Positions 1 through 9,495 of a stretch of DNA of 64,000 bases are shown here, piece after piece (the first letter of the stretch is position 1; the number at the start of each line of letters is the position of its first letter). The position numbers and the translations under genes are program-made. The DNA comes from a bacterium. Lineage in GTDB: Bacteria > CSSED10-310 > JAFGSJ01. A model generated the notes under the pieces. It saw only the letters and a program-made list of their open reading frames with translations, ran no database searches and was not told the DNA's origin. The DNA lies in contig JAFGSJ010000088.1 of NCBI GenBank assembly GCA_016934675.1, positions 1 to 64,000 on the forward strand, given 5' to 3'.

Positions 1-162
1 GCATTTTGGGGAAAATGTTTTTTTCTGATCGACCAAAATCGCTCCGCTCTTTGGTCTATAGACATCGCACATGGCTCTAAGAAACATCACCCGTCCGGTT
101 TGACCATATTCACCTGTGGAGCGGCTATCGAATGGCTCTTTATCTGATAAGAGTTCAGGCAT
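1..162 (-). CDS. Possible 5' part of an unidentified gene running off the left edge
   Basis: Reading leftward from an ATG at 162-160, a frame stays open for 54 codons to the window edge, and an in-frame stop lies shortly upstream of the ATG. The predicted N-terminus is hydrophilic (begins MPELLSDKEPFDS) and I do not recognise it. No convincing ribosome binding site precedes the ATG. It would be divergent from the small membrane protein at 362. A forward-strand frame is also open from base 1 to about 144, so coding on either strand is unproven. Confidence 0.2.
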   Translation of the reverse strand, partial: MPELLSDKEPFDSRSTGEYGQTGRVMFLRAMCDVYRPKSGAILVDQKKTFSPKC

Positions 163-237
163 TTGATAGTGTGAGTTGGAAAATTACAAAAATGCGGGAC
201 ACTCGAATACTAATATGATCACATTTCGTTTTAGATA

Positions 238-266
238 TTGCTTTTTCAAAAGTATACAGGTATGAT
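238..266 (+). promoter_or_regulatory. Sigma-70-type promoter upstream of the small membrane protein gene
   Basis: TTGCTT (238-243) and TATGAT (261-266) are separated by 17 bases. The -10 matches the consensus at five of six positions; the -35 keeps only the TTG. A transcript would start near 273 and cover the genes at 362 and 956. Confidence 0.4.
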
Positions 267-361
267 CGAGCAAATGAAAAGTAACATGAGTGTGGTGTAT
301 TTGGCTCATGATGAAAGACAAGCCGAGATAGATGATTGGAGGGAAAAAAAGGGAGAGTTGT

Positions 362-910
362 ATGTCAGAGCAAAATTTAAACGATCAAACAAAGGCGGAA
401 AATAAAGATGTGGAGCATGACCCGCATCAAGCAGAAGTGGAGCATCGGTTACATCTTGAGGCTCAACAAGCATCAGGGGCAAATTGGTTTTTCTGGATAT
501 CAGGATTATCAATTATCAATTCAATCATCTTGTTGAGTGGCGGACAATGGAGCTTTATCATTGGTCTGGGTATGACCCAGATCGTCGATTTTATTGCTCT
601 GGAGGTTGCGAAGGAGTTGGGTTTCATCGCTTCGATTATTGCGTTTGGCCTTGATCTCGTCGTTGCAGGCATATTCATCTTTTTTGGTGTTTTCAGTCGT
701 AAAAAGCATTTATGGGCATTTGTCATCGGGATGATCCTCTATGCCATTGACGGACTGCTTTTTCTTGTGGTCAAGGATTTTTTAAGCATAGCTTTTCATG
801 TATTTGCCCTCTTTTGTCTTTTCGGAGGACTAAAAGCGAACCAGAGTTTGAAGGCACTCGATAACGTTAAGACACATACAGAGTTGGGACTACCACCATC
901 CATCAGTTAA
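362..910 (+). CDS. Small integral membrane protein of unknown function
   Basis: The product has 182 residues. About the first 45 are highly charged and rich in Glu, Asp and His; the rest forms about four hydrophobic helices, ending in a short polar tail. The ATG at 362 is preferred over the in-frame ATG at 332 because GGGAGAG sits about six bases before it and the extra ten residues look like untranslated leader. No catalytic motif is visible and I do not recognise the family. The gene lies 45 bases before the metallophosphoesterase and is probably cotranscribed with it. Real coding is likely, since the hydrophobicity pattern is regular and the start signal is good. Confidence 0.65.
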   Translation: MSEQNLNDQTKAENKDVEHDPHQAEVEHRLHLEAQQASGANWFFWISGLSIINSIILLSGGQWSFIIGLGMTQIVDFIALEVAKELGFIASIIAFGLDLVVAGIFIFFGVFSRKKHLWAFVIGMILYAIDGLLFLVVKDFLSIAFHVFALFCLFGGLKANQSLKALDNVKTHTELGLPPSIS

Positions 911-955
911 TCCTGACATACTCGAGATAGAACAATCAATGAATGGGGATAAGCA

Positions 956-2710
956 ATGAGACAAATACGGTTTAGGTTGCAGGTTATGATCATCTTTTCT
1001 TGGATAATATTTGTTTCCTCGGGTGTGTTACTTCTATCGGCAGAAGACTTACCCATGCATTTCGCTGTGATCGGAGATAGGACCGGTGATGCACAACACG
1101 GGGTCTATGAAAGCATTCTGGCAGAGATAAGCCGGCTTCAACCCGAATTCATAATCACGGTTGGGGACATGATTGAAGGATATACCAAGGACCAAACCGA
1201 GCTCGAAAAGGAGTGGTTGGAGTATAAGGGTCTCACATCGACACTGACCTGTCCATTGTACTTCACACCGGGTAATCATGATATCACGTTTGATGATGCT
1301 CTGGAGATGTATATCAAATACGCCGGTCAACCGTATTATTCATTTACCATTAGGAAGAATCATTTCGTTATTTTGGATACGAGTCGTTGGGAGAGTTCAG
1401 AAGAGCTACCTCAGGAACAACTGACCTGGTTAAGAGCAGACCTGAAAAAGCACAACAAAGCCGAGCGGAAATTTATTTTTATGCATAAACCGTTCTGGTA
1501 TTTGACCCTGGCAGAAAACAAACCAGATGCGTTGCATACCATTTTCAAAGAGTATGGTGTTACGGCTGTCTTTACCGGACATTTTCACCTCTTTTTCAGT
1601 AGCAGCTACGATGGGATCAGTTACACATCCGTGGGCAGTTCGGGCGGTGCATGTGACGAGCGTCCGGCAGGTTATAAGTACAGCTATTGCTGGGTCACTG
1701 TCCAGAACGATCAGGTCCAGATTGCACCAATAAAAAGCAATAGTGTCTTGGCCTGGGATGACGTCCCCGTGACCCTTCAGAAAGCAATGGATAAAATCGA
1801 ACAGGATGGCTTTCATTTCCACGAACCGGTTTTTATGCTGGATGATTTCAGTGTTGCTCAAACCAAACTCACCTTTGATGTCACCAATTTCAACCCGGTC
1901 CGCAAACTCGAAGGTGTGCTCAGTATTTCAATGCTCGAACATTGGAAGGTTGTCCCTGATCGATTCCCGGTAGTTCTCGATCCGGGGCAGTACCAGACCA
2001 TAACACTTGAAGTAGCCGCTCAACCACCGGTATTTCCGGGACCGAGGATGACGCTCTCCTTTCCGGTTGGAGGCGATAAGGATTACCAATACGAACAGTA
2101 TGTTCCGATAGCCCGTAAACTTCTGTGCTATCAGACCACGGTCCCACCAATAATCGATGGGCATCTCGAGGACAAGGTTTGGCGTGCTGGTATCAGCCAA
2201 TTATTGTCGCCTGATGGCCAGAAAATGATGACAGACCCGGTCACTTTCTATTTTGCGCACGATCCAAGGAATCTTTTTTTGGGTGCATATTGCCATGACA
2301 AGGACCTATCAAAAATCAGCACGCACGCCCAGCAGAGAGATGCGGCCGTGTATCTCGATGATTGTGTGGGTTATTTTTTTCAACCCGACCCCGATCAGGA
2401 TGTGGTCTACCAGATTTATATCAACGCTCAGGGCACAGTGTTCGATCAGAAAATCGTTGTGGCCGAAGATGGCCGTGTCAACGCAGATACTCAATGGGAC
2501 GGAACGTATGTCATTAAAACACGGACAGGGGAGGCTGCCTGGGCTGTCGAAATCGCTATACCACTCGATCAATTTCAAACCAATGTTTCATCAGGGGACA
2601 TCTGGAAACTCAACTTTCGACGAAAGCAGACCCGCTTGCAGACTTCGGCAGACTGGTTGATCCCCATTAATTATAATCCCAAAACATATGGATTCATGGT
2701 CATGGAATGA
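956..2710 (+). CDS. Secreted calcineurin-like metallophosphoesterase with C-terminal CBM9-like domain
   Basis: This 584-residue protein begins with a signal peptide or anchor (residues 1-30). A calcineurin-type phosphoesterase fold follows with its metal-binding motifs in order: GDR (40-42), GDM (70-72), GNHD (106-109), His177 in FMHKPF, and GHFH (208-211). Such enzymes use two metal ions to cut phosphomono- or diesters; the substrate cannot be read from sequence. From about residue 390 a second beta-rich domain begins with IDGHLEDKVW, the pattern of CBM9/DOMON-type sugar- or ligand-binding modules, so the enzyme may be targeted to a periplasmic or surface glycan. GGGGA lies seven bases before the ATG. 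The middle region (about 290-385) resembles an immunoglobulin-like linker. Confidence 0.85.
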   Translation: MRQIRFRLQVMIIFSWIIFVSSGVLLLSAEDLPMHFAVIGDRTGDAQHGVYESILAEISRLQPEFIITVGDMIEGYTKDQTELEKEWLEYKGLTSTLTCPLYFTPGNHDITFDDALEMYIKYAGQPYYSFTIRKNHFVILDTSRWESSEELPQEQLTWLRADLKKHNKAERKFIFMHKPFWYLTLAENKPDALHTIFKEYGVTAVFTGHFHLFFSSSYDGISYTSVGSSGGACDERPAGYKYSYCWVTVQNDQVQIAPIKSNSVLAWDDVPVTLQKAMDKIEQDGFHFHEPVFMLDDFSVAQTKLTFDVTNFNPVRKLEGVLSISMLEHWKVVPDRFPVVLDPGQYQTITLEVAAQPPVFPGPRMTLSFPVGGDKDYQYEQYVPIARKLLCYQTTVPPIIDGHLEDKVWRAGISQLLSPDGQKMMTDPVTFYFAHDPRNLFLGAYCHDKDLSKISTHAQQRDAAVYLDDCVGYFFQPDPDQDVVYQIYINAQGTVFDQKIVVAEDGRVNADTQWDGTYVIKTRTGEAAWAVEIAIPLDQFQTNVSSGDIWKLNFRRKQTRLQTSADWLIPINYNPKTYGFMVME

Positions 2711-2742
2711 AGCTTGAGGACAGAACTACACGGACAACTTGT

Positions 2743-4038
2743 TCAGACAGGGGTCAATACCACAGCAGTTTCGATTGAATATGTTTGGGGAAACATGTCG
2801 ATCATGTCGACGGAACGGACGGCCAGGTTTCCCTTACGGATAAGTCGAGCAATATCTCGGGCCAGACTGGGCGGATCGCATGAAATATAGAGAATGGTGC
2901 GTGCTCCAAGTGCAGCGATCTCATTCAATAATTTCTTTGAGCAACCTGACCGGGGCGGATTGATGATGATCTTATCAGGAATGAAGGGTAAACTCCCTAG
3001 CCCCTGGGACAAGTCCCGAGTTTCAAATTCGGCCTGAAAACAGCCATTTCGACGTGCATTCATCCGGGCATAGTCGACCGAGCGTTGATTGCATTCATAA
3101 CCCTGAATTGAACAATCAGGTCTACTCAGACCGATAGACCAGAAGCCAATCCCGCAAAAGAGATCCAGCAATTTTTCGTTCGGGGCCAGCTCGAGTGCCT
3201 GGCTGACAAGACGCTGCAAAGGCTCCCATTGGAAACGATTGTTTTGGAAAAATGAACCGGCCCCGATACAGTATGTCCGACCCAGGACAGTTTCGAATAT
3301 TTCACCGGAACCCCATAATTGTTCGGTCTTCCACGCTCGAAAAAGCAAACCTTTCAAATCCTGAAATGTGGCACAGGCCTGCTCGAAGATAGCCTCTTGT
3401 TTGATCGGCATCAGGTCCCGGAACCCAAAGGTCATAACCGTGTCTTGACCCTGACTGTTCATCCTGATATCGATGTAATCGAGTCCATACAAATCATCTC
3501 GATGAAGAGTGATGAAATCTTCGAGTTGCTTCTTCAGAAAAAGTATCGGCTCGATCAGAAGAAGACAATCCTGGATTTCCAAAAAAACCTGCGATTCGTA
3601 TCGGTAATAGCCGAGTCGCCATCGTTCAGGGTCGGGCTTGACGGCAAAACCACACTGGGGACGATAACGGAATTGCTGTGGTGATGGATTGAGTGTGATC
3701 TCAGGTATGTTTTCGAGTTTACCGATATAGCGCAGATTCTCCAGGATTATATCCCGTTTCAAGGCAAGTTGAGTCTCATAAAACAATTCCTGATAATGAC
3801 AACCACCACAAATGCCAGAAAAGGGACAATCAGGTTGAATGCGGTGAGGATGAGCACCTTCGAGCACCTCGATCAGTTCGCCCCGGAATACTTTTTTCCC
3901 TTTGCGGCGGATTCTCGCCCTGATTTTCTCTCCCGGGAATGCATGCAAGACAAAAACTGGCCGACCATAAAGATATGCAAGGCCAAAACCTCGATACACC
4001 GCTTTTTTAATGTCCAGCTCTCGGATCAAGGAACACAC
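2743..4038 (-). CDS. rlmD: 23S rRNA uracil-5-methyltransferase, RlmD/RumA-type
   Basis: This SAM-dependent RNA m5U methyltransferase has 431 residues. A TRAM RNA-binding domain (about 1-65) is followed by iron-sulfur cysteines C71, C77, C80 and C158, spaced as in RumA. The SAM-binding strand is LLDLFCGIGFWS, the NPPRSG motif follows, and the catalytic cysteine is C387 in YISCDP. It probably methylates 23S rRNA, but TrmA/RlmC-like specificity cannot be excluded. It lies directly downstream of rlmN. The GTG start at 4038 abuts the purine-rich AGAAGAGG, whereas a TTG at 4029 sits eight bases after it and forms a TTGA overlap with the rlmN stop; the TTG is therefore the more likely start and implies translational coupling. 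Confidence 0.9.
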   Translation of the reverse strand: MCSLIRELDIKKAVYRGFGLAYLYGRPVFVLHAFPGEKIRARIRRKGKKVFRGELIEVLEGAHPHRIQPDCPFSGICGGCHYQELFYETQLALKRDIILENLRYIGKLENIPEITLNPSPQQFRYRPQCGFAVKPDPERWRLGYYRYESQVFLEIQDCLLLIEPILFLKKQLEDFITLHRDDLYGLDYIDIRMNSQGQDTVMTFGFRDLMPIKQEAIFEQACATFQDLKGLLFRAWKTEQLWGSGEIFETVLGRTYCIGAGSFFQNNRFQWEPLQRLVSQALELAPNEKLLDLFCGIGFWSIGLSRPDCSIQGYECNQRSVDYARMNARRNGCFQAEFETRDLSQGLGSLPFIPDKIIINPPRSGCSKKLLNEIAALGARTILYISCDPPSLARDIARLIRKGNLAVRSVDMIDMFPQTYSIETAVVLTPV

Positions 4039-5093
4039 CTCTTCTGCTCTTGGCGAGCATTCAACCCAGGACGCTGCCCCAATTGTCCGCAGGCAGCGCC
4101 TATATCGACACCTCGTGAGCGACGAACCATGACCGTGTAATGTTGATGATGGAGTATCAGACTAAAGCGTTCGATCCTGTCTTCTGAGGGACGATGGTAT
4201 GGTAATTCAGGAACCGGATTATAGGGGATGAGATTGATCTTACAACGTAATCCCCGAAGCAAATCAGCCAATTCCCGTGCATGGAGGTCCTGATCGTTGA
4301 GACCGGCAATCAGAACATATTCAATCGTGATAGTCCGTCGACGCGGTAATTGATAACGACGTAATGTATCGAGTAATTCTTCGAGAGGAAACTTATCATT
4401 TATGGGCATTATGTGTGACCTGATCCGGTTGTTACTCCCATTCAACGATACGGCTAACTGAACTGTGGGCCATTCCCGACTGAACCTGATCAAGCCTGGC
4501 AGATAACCCGCCGTGGATAAGGTGATCTTACGCGATGATAACCCCAGACCATAATCACTCAGAGCAATACCTAAAAAGCCCGATACAGCCTCATAATTCA
4601 ATAAGGGCTCGCCCATGCCCATCAGAACCACATTGATCCGCCGATAATCAAGACCTTCGTGCTCACGCATAACCAGATACTGCTCCACAATCTCTGCCGT
4701 GCTTAAATCCCTGATATAACCACGCGCCCCAGTCAAACAAAAACGACACGACAAGGGACATCCCACCTGGGTCGAAAGACAAAACGTGATTTTCTTCTCG
4801 TCCGGAATCGATACTGACTCAAGAACCAGTCCGTCATCTGTCTGAAAGTAATATTTGCAACTCCCATCTTGACTGGCTTGTCGATTGTAGCCTGCAAAAC
4901 GAAACACCTTAAAATGCTTGCTCAGCGTGCTGCGAAAAGACAAGGACAAGTCAGTCATACTGCCGAAATCCGTCACCCCATGCCGGTAAATCCATTGAGC
5001 TAATTGACGAGCCCGGAAAGCTTTCTCGCCCCGCGCAACCAACAACTGCTCCAAGGCCGCCGGTCCATAATTTTTTATTTCAACGTAATCCAC
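4026..5093 (-). CDS. rlmN: Dual-specificity 23S rRNA/tRNA adenine-C2 methyltransferase RlmN
   Basis: This radical SAM enzyme makes m2A in 23S rRNA (and usually in some tRNAs). Its 355 residues match the family length. The cluster-binding motif is C112-x3-C116-x2-C119. The two cysteines of the methyl-transfer mechanism are visible as C105 (seven residues before C112, as in E. coli C118) and C335 in the conserved AACGQL. The start is GTG with GGGAGAG about five bases upstream. A short extension after C335 is rich in basic and polar residues. It is the first gene of a two-gene rRNA-modification unit with the rlmD-like gene. Confidence 0.95.
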   Translation of the reverse strand: MDYVEIKNYGPAALEQLLVARGEKAFRARQLAQWIYRHGVTDFGSMTDLSLSFRSTLSKHFKVFRFAGYNRQASQDGSCKYYFQTDDGLVLESVSIPDEKKITFCLSTQVGCPLSCRFCLTGARGYIRDLSTAEIVEQYLVMREHEGLDYRRINVVLMGMGEPLLNYEAVSGFLGIALSDYGLGLSSRKITLSTAGYLPGLIRFSREWPTVQLAVSLNGSNNRIRSHIMPINDKFPLEELLDTLRRYQLPRRRTITIEYVLIAGLNDQDLHARELADLLRGLRCKINLIPYNPVPELPYHRPSEDRIERFSLILHHQHYTVMVRRSRGVDIGAACGQLGQRPGLNARQEQKRCVP

Positions 5094-5608
5094 TCTACTC
5101 TCCCGATTGTACTGCGCACGCTCATATCGTGAGATAAAGTATTGAACGGTTGCAGGTCTCTCAACAACTTTTCACTGACTGTCCTTTCATTTCATCTTAC
5201 AGTATAACACCCAAAAAAATTAGCCATCACGAAATCCGATAAAGCATGAGCTGGATTTGACCAAGCCGGTACACGTCTTTTCTGAGCAGCGTCATACGGC
5301 CAACCTCCGGGACAGGACCCGGCTCGAATCCTATGGCTAAATACTGCCCGATCCAGGCGATTATTTACCGGGCTTATATGGAGCCAAGTCTAATATGGAT
5401 GCTGGGCTTTTAAGGCGGGACCGGGCCCTTTGCCTGCATTATCGTGCGGTAAGGTGGCGTAATTATGCCGATCAGGGACCGAAACACAGGGGGGTAGTAT
5501 TCGTATTTTATTGTAGAATAAGAATTATCAATAATGGCACGAAAATTGTAAAGGATCAACTCAGGGAAGAAGTGGAAGAAACAGCACAGACTCAGGGGGC
5601 GTGTTACG
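5094..5608. other. 515-base divergent intergenic region with several hairpins, upstream of rpoD
   Basis: This is one of the longest non-coding stretches of the window, lying between divergent rlmN and rpoD. It holds short perfect stems: CCGGG/CCCGG (5307-5311 with 5318-5322), GCCCG/CGGGC (5346-5350 with 5369-5373), TAGCCAT/ATGGCTA (5221-5227 with 5333-5339), and a near-perfect palindrome at 5455-5468. No known RNA family could be assigned; a T-loop-like word at 5321-5330 lacks a pairing stem, so it is not a tRNA. No strong promoter box is evident. A long structured rpoD leader or an unannotated small RNA is possible. A short open frame inside (5395-5670) overlaps rpoD and looks non-coding. 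Confidence 0.4.
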
Positions 5609-7243
5609 ATGAGTTATATGGCAGAGTTGGAAGAGATGGCGGACACGAAAGGTTATGTGACGATCAATGACTTGAATGATTATTTACCGGAAGGTGCTGA
5701 AGACGGTCAGATCGAATGTGCGGTCATGGGTTTATTGGAGAGGGATGTTGAGATTCGTGATGAGCAGGTTGAGTCTACAGGGGAGAGGGGTGGGGAATCG
5801 GTCGGTGAGTTTGAGAAAACGAGGCTGAAGATGGATCATGACGAGAGTGGAGTGATGGGGGGCAAGTGTCAGAAGGAGGGTTTTATTGATCCGATCAAAA
5901 TATATTTTAAGGAGATGAGTACCGTATCGTTGCTTGATCGTGAACGTGAGAAGGAGATAATGCGTGACATAGCCGAGGGCAGGAGGGAGATATTGACGGT
6001 ATTATGTTCCATTCCCTTGCTGCTGCTGCAATTTTATCGCATGATTGCATCGATACAGAATGAAGATGATCGATGCGAGTATCTGTTTTTTTACAATCAA
6101 TCAGATAGTTTTGAGGACATAGCCAAGCAGCGATCATATATTCGATCACAGTTGAAGGTTCTGCTGGAAATCATCGAGGAGCGGGTGATTGTGCCTCAGG
6201 GTTCAGGGATTCCAGCCGACCTCGATCAGGAGAGGGTCGAAAGTCTGGTCCGGATTTTTCAGGATATCAAGATGCCGATCGAGATCATCGAAGCATTAGT
6301 GGAGGAGTTAGACAGGTTTCAGCGGCAATATATTCGGGCGTCTCGGATCTTGAGTCTGGGTTTGGCGGAGTCACTCGCATTAGACCAGGTATCGAATGAG
6401 CATTGTTCGTGCCGGTTGGCCCGTGCTCAAAAATTGATCAAGCTGATCGAATTGAAGCTGGGCATTTCAATCGAGCAGTTTCAGGCATTGTTTTTGAGTT
6501 TACAGAATGCGATTACGCTCATACGAAATTCCAAAGAGGTCATGATCACTGCCAATTTACGTTTAGTGGTCAATATAGCGAAACGTTATGTGAATCGGGG
6601 TCTTCAGTTGGCTGATTTGATTCAGGAAGGCAATATCGGTCTTATGAAGGCGGTTGAGAAATTTGATTATGGCAAGGGGTTCAAATTCAGTACTTATGCA
6701 ACCTGGTGGATACGTCAGTCGATAACTCGGGCGATAGCGGACCAGGGTCGGACCATCAGGATTCCGATTCACATTATCGATTTATATAATCGGATCAACA
6801 AGGTTTGCCATAATTATCTGCAGGAATACGGTCGTGAACCGACCTGTGATGAAATAGCAGAACGGGTCAAGGTAGCTCCATCGCGGATCAAGCTCATTCT
6901 CAAGATCGCCCAGGAACCAATATCCCTGGAAATGACTTTTACAGAAGACGGGAAGCATTCATTGCATGATTTGATCGGCAATACCGAGAGTCTGTCACCT
7001 TCGGAATTGATCTACAGTATCGGATTACGGCAAGAGGTCGAGAGGATTCTAAAGACATTACCACATCGTGAAGAGAAGATACTAGCCCGTCGTTTTGGGA
7101 TTGTCAACGGGTATCGGGAGACACTCGAAGAAGTCGGTAAAAGCTTCAATCTTTCGCGGGAGCGGATACGACAGATCGAGCAAGAGGCCTTGAATCGTTT
7201 GCGTAATCCGAACAGTATCGATCGGTTACGCTCGTATTATTAA
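5609..7243 (+). CDS. rpoD: Primary RNA polymerase sigma-70 factor
   Basis: The 544-residue product has every module of a group 1 sigma factor. An N-terminal region 1.1 ([15 protein letters not shown]) and region 1.2 ([10 protein letters not shown]) come first, followed by a helical non-conserved region. Region 2 contains [31 protein letters not shown] and [13 protein letters not shown] for core binding and -10 recognition. Region 3 begins at [11 protein letters not shown], where most housekeeping sigmas read IPVHMIET. Region 4 has a helix-turn-helix ([20 protein letters not shown]) for -35 recognition. The consensus-like promoters across the window fit such a factor. The start is preceded by a G-rich stretch about nine bases upstream. 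Its last four bases overlap the convergent transducer gene. Confidence 0.95.
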   Translation: MSYMAELEEMADTKGYVTINDLNDYLPEGAEDGQIECAVMGLLERDVEIRDEQVESTGERGGESVGEFEKTRLKMDHDESGVMGGKCQKEGFIDPIKIYFKEMSTVSLLDREREKEIMRDIAEGRREILTVLCSIPLLLLQFYRMIASIQNEDDRCEYLFFYNQSDSFEDIAKQRSYIRSQLKVLLEIIEERVIVPQGSGIPADLDQERVESLVRIFQDIKMPIEIIEALVEELDRFQRQYIRASRILSLGLAESLALDQVSNEHCSCRLARAQKLIKLIELKLGISIEQFQALFLSLQNAITLIRNSKEVMITANLRLVVNIAKRYVNRGLQLADLIQEGNIGLMKAVEKFDYGKGFKFSTYATWWIRQSITRAIADQGRTIRIPIHIIDLYNRINKVCHNYLQEYGREPTCDEIAERVKVAPSRIKLILKIAQEPISLEMTFTEDGKHSLHDLIGNTESLSPSELIYSIGLRQEVERILKTLPHREEKILARRFGIVNGYRETLEEVGKSFNLSRERIRQIEQEALNRLRNPNSIDRLRSYY

Positions 7244-9480
7244 AGTCTGAAGCGGGAAATTTGGTCTTCCAGGGAGATGACCTGTCCGGACAGAGTATCA
7301 ACGGCCTTATCGATTTCGACCATACTATCGACATTTTTTAGAGTAATATCCTTGAACACTTCAACGGCTTCAATGACAGACTGGCTACCTGATTTCTGTT
7401 GGTTCGTCGCGATCTGAATCCGTTCGACCATTTTTTTGACATCAGCCACAGCTTTAGAAATCGAGTGGCTTTCATCGGCCTGTTTTTCCGTAGCATTCCG
7501 GACAAGTTGGGCCATGTCAAGCATGTTTTCTGCTTCCCTCATGATCTGGCTGCTGCCGATCTTTTGTTCTTTGGTAGCCCGGGCCAACTGATCTGACATC
7601 ATTTTGAGCTGATCGATGGTCTTGGATATTTCGCGGGAGAGGTCAACTTGCTCGATGGTCGCTTCCTCAATTTGTGAGGTCATTTTAGCGGAATTGATTG
7701 AACTCTGGGTGATAAGCTGCAGTACATCACCAGCTCGATGTGACATTTTAACGCCATCAGCGACGAGCCGGGCCCCATCTTCCATGGTCTTCACCGCATT
7801 GAACGCTTCCTGTTGGGCGTTTTTAATGAGGTGATTGATTTCTTTTGTGGATACGGTAGCTTTTTCAGCCAGGTCCCTTATTTCATCTGCCACAACAGCG
7901 AATTCCTTTCCATGTTCACCAGCCTGGGCCGAGATAATGGCAGCATTCAGGGCGAGTAGGTTAGTCTGTGAAGAAACGTCATCGATCACATTGACGATAC
8001 TGCCGATTTGCTCTGATCGTTCGCTGAAATTTTGAATGACTTGTCCGGATATCTGGAAAAATTTATGGATTTCTTCCATGCCTTGAATGGTTTGTTGGAC
8101 TGCCTGACTTCCCTTTTCAGCGTCCTGAGTAACATTGTTGGATAGTTTTGATGATTCTAACGCCCATTGCTCGACTTCAGTGATGATCTGGATTATTTTT
8201 TCAATGTCCCGATACAGGTCCAATGCGGTTCGATTGAGTGTGATCGCATTCTCAGCGACCTGTTTGATCGAAGCATTCATTTCCTCGATCGAGCTTGAAG
8301 TCGTGTCCACGGAATTCGAAAGGCTTTCGATATTGACCGCAACTTGTTCAATGGAGGCGGCCATTTCCATGATTGAACTCGACGTGGATTCGGTTTCATT
8401 GAAAAGGAAATTGATCGAATCTGCCACTTCGGTTATGGATGACTGCATTTCAGACATGGATGACGTAGTTGTGTCTGTCGAGGAGGCCTGCAGTTCGATG
8501 CCCTCACTCATGGCCAGTGACGAGTTGGAAAGGCGTTCAGCCACCAGAGCCACGCTGTTGGATACATCTTTTACTTTACCGAAAATCTCCGATAATGATT
8601 TCAGGGCAGTATTGAAACATATCGCGAGTTGACCAACTTCATCCAAAGTACAAACCGGCGTCCGAGAACCAAGATTTCCACTCTCGGCTTTGATCATAGA
8701 AGCCTGGAGCCTCCTCAGGCTCATCTTCAGGTTGTTACTGAAGAAACAACCCAGCACAACGATGATGATTGACAAGTAAAGAAAGGCACCGAATATATGG
8801 GCGAAGATAACGGACTGCGATATGACCGGAAATGCTCCTATCGAGTGAAAATGGAAGGGGATGATGCTGCGGACTGCGACGGTCAGGAATAATACTATCA
8901 GCAGAATAACCAAAATGCGGGTCCTGATTGAAAAAATTCGTCCGAATTCAGGGCCCAGGTCTCGATGTTCGATACTAAAATGCATCTGATCATGAAAGAT
9001 GAATGAGAGACGCTCCATAGCCAAAAAGGTCCAGACCGCAGAAAGGAGCCCGCATAAACCGATGGAGGTCAATAGCCAATACCATCGAGTGGAAGATAAA
9101 TCTTGTTGAAGGATATACACAAGGGCTAATAACCCGAATAGTCCCATGACCAGAAAGCGTTCCAAGGACCAGAGCGCCCTCCGAAAGGGCAGTTCAAAGA
9201 TCTTTTGCCTGAGTTGCCTGAGAGGGGATAGCTGATCTGAGACAGGCATAGATTCGAGTCTGAAATAATGATTGAGCGGTCGGATGAGAATCCAGTTCAT
9301 GGGCAAACTGTGACAATAGCCCAATAAACATGCGCCTAGAAGGATCAGATAACCCTGAAGCGAACTGAAAGGGGTCGGTTGGCCTAGGAGCATGAAAAGG
9401 TAATACATGAGCATGAAACCGGGGACTACCCAAAGTTCCACTAAATGGAATTTCAACCGAAGAGCGGACTGGTGTGTCAT
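7240..9480 (-). CDS. Methyl-accepting chemotaxis-type signal transducer with multi-spanning membrane N-terminus
   Basis: This protein has 746 residues. The first ~265 hold about six hydrophobic segments in place of the usual two-helix periplasmic sensor, so the stimulus is probably sensed in or near the membrane. A HAMP-like stretch follows ([19 protein letters not shown]). Residues about 325-445 contain three degenerate repeats of a T-S-S-S-I-x-E-M-x-A-S-I-x-x-V-A pattern, a long coiled coil. The kinase-control tip is near 505-555 ([25 protein letters not shown]). AAGGAG precedes the ATG. It is last in the operon that starts at 14263. No che genes are in the window, so a chemotaxis role versus another output is open. 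Confidence 0.9.
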   Translation of the reverse strand: MTHQSALRLKFHLVELWVVPGFMLMYYLFMLLGQPTPFSSLQGYLILLGACLLGYCHSLPMNWILIRPLNHYFRLESMPVSDQLSPLRQLRQKIFELPFRRALWSLERFLVMGLFGLLALVYILQQDLSSTRWYWLLTSIGLCGLLSAVWTFLAMERLSFIFHDQMHFSIEHRDLGPEFGRIFSIRTRILVILLIVLFLTVAVRSIIPFHFHSIGAFPVISQSVIFAHIFGAFLYLSIIIVVLGCFFSNNLKMSLRRLQASMIKAESGNLGSRTPVCTLDEVGQLAICFNTALKSLSEIFGKVKDVSNSVALVAERLSNSSLAMSEGIELQASSTDTTTSSMSEMQSSITEVADSINFLFNETESTSSSIMEMAASIEQVAVNIESLSNSVDTTSSSIEEMNASIKQVAENAITLNRTALDLYRDIEKIIQIITEVEQWALESSKLSNNVTQDAEKGSQAVQQTIQGMEEIHKFFQISGQVIQNFSERSEQIGSIVNVIDDVSSQTNLLALNAAIISAQAGEHGKEFAVVADEIRDLAEKATVSTKEINHLIKNAQQEAFNAVKTMEDGARLVADGVKMSHRAGDVLQLITQSSINSAKMTSQIEEATIEQVDLSREISKTIDQLKMMSDQLARATKEQKIGSSQIMREAENMLDMAQLVRNATEKQADESHSISKAVADVKKMVERIQIATNQQKSGSQSVIEAVEVFKDITLKNVDSMVEIDKAVDTLSGQVISLEDQISRFRL

Positions 9481-9495
9481 TTGATTTTCTCCTTC

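Noticed and set aside
5318..5335. T-arm-like GGCTCGAATCC word suggesting a tRNA or tmRNA end
   Set aside because: The flanks do not pair as a T-stem and no acceptor, D- or anticodon arm is found.
5395..5670. 91-codon frame in the rpoD upstream gap
   Set aside because: It overlaps the rpoD start, has no ribosome binding site and its composition follows the GC-rich hairpins, not a protein.
8135..8632. 165-codon frame antisense to the transducer
   Set aside because: Ser/Ile-rich reading caused by the repeat-rich coiled coil on the other strand.
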